In this document: one piece after another, positions 60,743 to 64,000 of the stretch | How the letters are laid out: each line of letters starts with the position of its first letter | Position numbering within the stretch: the first letter of the stretch is position 1 | DNA from: Chaetoderma sp. LZ-2023a | Taxonomy: Eukaryota; Mollusca; Caudofoveata; Chaetodermatida; Chaetodermatidae | Reading direction: 5' to 3' | NCBI GenBank assembly: GCA_034401795.1 | Contig: CM067360.1 | Location: forward strand, 51,667,574 to 51,731,573 | DNA: 64,000 nucleotides | Position numbers and translations under genes: made by a program | Notes under the pieces: model-generated | Database searches by the model: none | Seen by the model: the letters and a program-made list of their open reading frames with translations, nothing else | Told to the model about the DNA's origin: nothing

Positions 60743-60775
60743 AGCGAACGAGGGAACGAACGAACGAACAAATGA
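60624..60775. repeat. GAAT / GAAC / GAGC microsatellite
   Basis: Clean tetranucleotide array, about 150 bp. The Arg/Ser-rich frames across it are artefacts. Confidence 0.97.
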
Positions 60776-63077
60776 ATGGAGGAAGGAAAGAAGGAAATAA
60801 AATAGATGTCCTGCTGTGTTCATATGGCATACATCAAACTGATGTTTAATGTATACGGTACAGTTCTAATAGTAATCAACTTTGCTTTGATGGCTACCGT
60901 ACAAACGGGCACGCGCGTACATCGTATTTGGGGCCAGAAGATAAACACTTTATGTACCCCCAACATCAGGATCAACCGCGATTAATATGTTTTTAAATTT
61001 CCCTTTCTAGAAAAACACGGATCCGTGTTTCTAGGCTTAATACAAAACCACATAAAGGTCGTCAAAATCCGTCATTTTCATAGGATGGGGAATCAAGACG
61101 GGAAAGCCGTGACTATTTGGTATTACTAGCAAATGAACAAGCACTATGTCGCGAGTAGGGTCCTCTACGATGTGTTGTATGTAGTATGCAAATCACGTGA
61201 TTAAATAGGTCATCAGACGTCAAACTACCACCGCTTCTGGCCATAGTTTCAGATTTATCAACTAACTGTGTATTGTTGTGACTGGCAAACCACTTGCAAA
61301 GGAAGATGTCGTCATGGAAATTTGATAATATAGAAACTGATAGAATCTCCTTTCTTGAGAATATCTAAAAATGCATCTATGGTCACGAGAAAAATGATAT
61401 CAGCACGATCTCACATCAAATTTGTTGAAAAATGAACAGCAGGTCATCTTTTATTTAATTTGAAAATGTAAAGTTTTGACACCAGGATGGTAAGGGCTAG
61501 AGCACTAGTGTGATCTTGACACCATTAGAAGAATGAAAGACACTCGGTCAATGTTCGTTTATTTCATGGGTTGTTGTTACTATGACAACTAACAAAATGT
61601 TCATTCTTTGAAAAATATCTGTAAAATGTAATTATGGGAACTGAAAAATAAAGAGCTATAGCACCGCATATAAAAGGCCTGAATAATAAATGTCAATCAT
61701 TGTATATAGGCAGCACTATTTTTAGTAGTCATTTATTAATCGTAAATAAGAATAGATTCAGTGTAGCTGTTTTCCGTTCCCGTGCAAATCCCAGTTTTAA
61801 CGACCTTGCCGTGATTTTGTTTTAAGGGTGAACAATGCGGAACCTGACCATTTTTTTCTCTTTTGCTTTAGGAATCACAGATCTTGATCAGTTGGTGGCC
61901 CGTGGGTATCTACTGGACACTGAATAGTACCTACACAAGTGAAGAGTCTGCGTCTTTTCCCTTGCCACCCTGCGATTAAACCTATGCTACACAGTATACC
62001 TTCCCCTCCCGAATAATTGGCCAGACGATGATGCTTTTTGTCAACGTCGTCCCAATATACTAGAAGTTATAGTTCCCATCCGCACCAACTTCACCCAGCA
62101 ATGCCGCAAAATACTTCATAAGAAGTGTTGTGTTGTAGTATTAACTGAATTGCCTCCCTTGAGGTTTGCATTTTATTTCGTTTATCCTCAAGATACGAAA
62201 TGAGAGATATATCACTCTATAGAATATATGCAACGATGGAATACACACATGTGTATATGAAAGGGTAACCAGAATTACTCCACTCCCCACCCAACCCCTT
62301 CAACACTGCTTTATAATTGTCCACCACACCAGCTAGCTCACAACTCGTAATTCAAAACCTGAGTGTGAGAATTTATCAGTCGCCCGAGTAATTCATATTT
62401 GACATCGCAGGGCAGACTTCCCCTGTCATTGGAAGAATACGCTATCATATTCCCCACCAACCCCACCCAACCTCCTACCACCCACCAAACGCTATCCATC
62501 TTGGAAGACTGCAGTTGGCGTGATACTGGAGTGTCTTCATCGGCAATAACACTCGTGTATCATCACACAATCGTACATCATTTGTCATCATTATGTTATT
62601 TCCTTGTCTAATTCAGCTTCAGATTAATGCATTCTGCTTTCCATTTCACAGTGACACGACAGTCTGGCTTCCGCGGCCGTTGTAGGTCGACAAACGATGT
62701 GTATATATTATTATAGTGCCGGAAAATCATCATCTTTAAGTGGCTTCCTGGGGCATAAACTACTGCACGTTATCTACTTTTTTAAATGGTGTTTTTCAAT
62801 GATGATTCTGTCCGTCCATCCGTCCGTCTGTCTGTTTGTCTATATATCTGTCTTATTGTACCTCTGCCAGTCTCTATGTCTGTATGTCTGGATCCGGTGC
62901 TAAAATTCAAGCTCAACAGATGTCTGTTCATAAATGATAGCATGTTCGGCCTCTCCTGATTATTTAGACATTCATAGCATAATGTAGGGTGTTTCTATAT
63001 TCGTACTGGATGAGTGAATGCCGACTTTGACGTCTCCATGCAAGATTCAGAGATTTAGTACTGGGCAGAAATAACAT

Positions 63078-63500
63078 AGCATGTAGGCCTACTGTTGAAT
63101 ATTTTAAACAATGGAATGAATTTAGTCTTATATATGCCCCGCCCATCTCTAGCCAAGCTCCAACCCCGATTTTCCCGTATTGGAATCACTCGAACCCTGC
63201 ACGCTTTGAATCTCAATTTCAACTATTTGTATGAGCCGTTGAATAATTCGAAACCAATTTAACTGGGTTCTGTTCCTGCCAAATGGCATCAACATCGCCC
63301 ACCCAAATTAGTTTCAAAATATTCACCATAATGTTTATTAATTAGCAACGACATACAATTCGTACTACTTGACGGAGTATTAAGCTTTTGTGACGGAGTA
63401 AATCACGTCATTCATGAAGTATTTGATTATGACCTTAGCCAACATGTGACATAGTTAAGTATGACATCATATGATTGATTGATAAATTGGATTCATCAAT
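63078..63500 (+). repeat. Family A MITE copy, followed by a core fragment
   Basis: A stray core word at 63090 (GTTGAATATTTTAAACAATG), then CCCCGCCCATCTCTAGCCAAG, a diverged core and right part. A second core fragment follows at 63520-63575 (CCACTTACATTCAAAATATT). Confidence 0.85.
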
Positions 63501-63824
63501 TAGATTGTAAGACATTGTTACCTAAGGCAGTGATACCTTCCAATCCACTTACATTCAAAATATTCAACAGAACATGTTCAAAATTGTACTAACTAACATG
63601 TTTCTGTTTTTGTTTTCGAAACATGTCAACTTATTTACGAGTTGTACCGTAACAGACGTAAATAAGCCATGCAATGGCTCTCCATATGATCATCTTATCA
63701 TCTATAAATGGTGTTTACGTAATGCATAATGTGGTGGGAATGCAAATGGTGTATATACATTTTAAGCTAGATTTTTTCCATGGTAAATTTATATTCATTC
63801 TTCCCCTGTTGGTCATGCGCACAG

Positions 63825-63911
63825 GTGTCACTATTATGCTGTCACTCATGTTGTTCTTGCTCCTGGTGGCTGAAACAATGCCCCCAACATCTGACGCACT
63901 GCCGCTCATAG
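63825..63911 (+). CDS. CHRNA7-like: Nicotinic receptor M2 exon (alpha7 exon 8 equivalent)
   Basis: With the split Gly it reads GVTIMLSLMLFLLLVAE then TMPPTSDALPLI: the pore-lining M2 helix with the gate leucine (9') and the outer Glu (20'), then the M2-M3 linker. The 13' position is Leu where alpha7 has Val. Acceptor tcatgcgcacag, donor gtgggt, phase 1 both sides. It is 87 bp, the same as vertebrate alpha7. The exons for M3, the cytoplasmic loop and M4 lie to the right of the window. Confidence 0.97.
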   Translation: MSLLCCHSCCSCSWWLKQCPQHLTHCRS

Positions 63912-64000
63912 GTGGGTTGTGCAATGTTCCAATATAATCACTTCACGTAGCTAGCGACAACACAATATAAACGCTGCAGTTTGTATCAGTATATCAGTAT
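63912..64000 (+). other. Start of the next receptor intron, cut by the window edge
   Basis: Begins gtgggt after the M2 exon. Nothing else is visible in the remaining bases. Confidence 0.85.

Larger units (their letters stand above)
60557..63824 (+). other. Receptor intron (3.3 kb)
   Basis: Holds the GAAC microsatellite, an 18-bp palindrome (61013-61030), a possible duplicated stretch (61264-61400 and 61565-61680), a cryptic exon-like sequence at 61871, a degenerate GTCC/GTCT run at 62808-62895, and a family A copy at 63078. Confidence 0.85.

Noticed and set aside
60459-60849. 123-codon minus frame beside the M1 exon
   Set aside because: GAAC repeat plus the reverse strand of a real exon.

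Overview
This is a gene-poor, repeat-dense stretch of an animal nuclear genome. It has long introns with GT/AG junctions, many microsatellites and no operon-like gene packing. The one gene I can identify is a Cys-loop receptor on the + strand: a nicotinic acetylcholine receptor alpha subunit of the alpha7 type. Exon positions, phases and most exon sizes match the vertebrate alpha7 gene, except that the equivalents of vertebrate exons 5 and 6 form one exon here. Together with the repeat content this suggests a marine invertebrate (lophotrochozoan, or invertebrate deuterostome such as a hemichordate). I cannot place it further.

Layout. 1-41.9 kb: no secure exon. The region is filled with two abundant short non-autonomous element families (here A and B), lower-copy families (D, E), three composite fold-back-like or tandem elements (16.35-17.03, 25.93-27.24 and 30.39-31.60 kb), a TA-inserted MITE nested in a family A copy (35.86-36.67 kb), a decayed minus-strand coding relic (about 32.4-33.6 kb), and large microsatellites at 20.3, 24.1, 25.3, 27.7 and 37.5 kb. 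42.3-63.9 kb: six receptor exons (42308-42453, 48666-48710, 52097-52206, 57555-57811, 60359-60556, 63825-63911). They join in frame from the mature N-terminus through the Cys-loop, M1, M2 and the M2-M3 linker. The signal-peptide exon is unresolved; three phase-compatible candidates are discussed. The exons for M3, the cytoplasmic loop and M4 lie beyond the right edge. Introns are 2.5-6.2 kb and hold more A and B copies, a TTAA-flanked 1.4-kb palindromic element inserted inside a tandem array, and several minisatellites.

Family A (about 29 copies or fragments) has a near-perfect palindromic core, a cryptic CAGGTAAG splice-donor motif and one or more TGACGTCA (CRE) palindromes. Family B (about 12 copies) is a 180-330 bp near-perfect hairpin. 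Two insertions can be checked inside the window itself because an uninterrupted relative of the target site is present: TA in family A, and TTAA in the 145-bp tandem array. I see no prokaryotic, phage or CRISPR features. The most unusual content is the nested, self-documenting repeat architecture.
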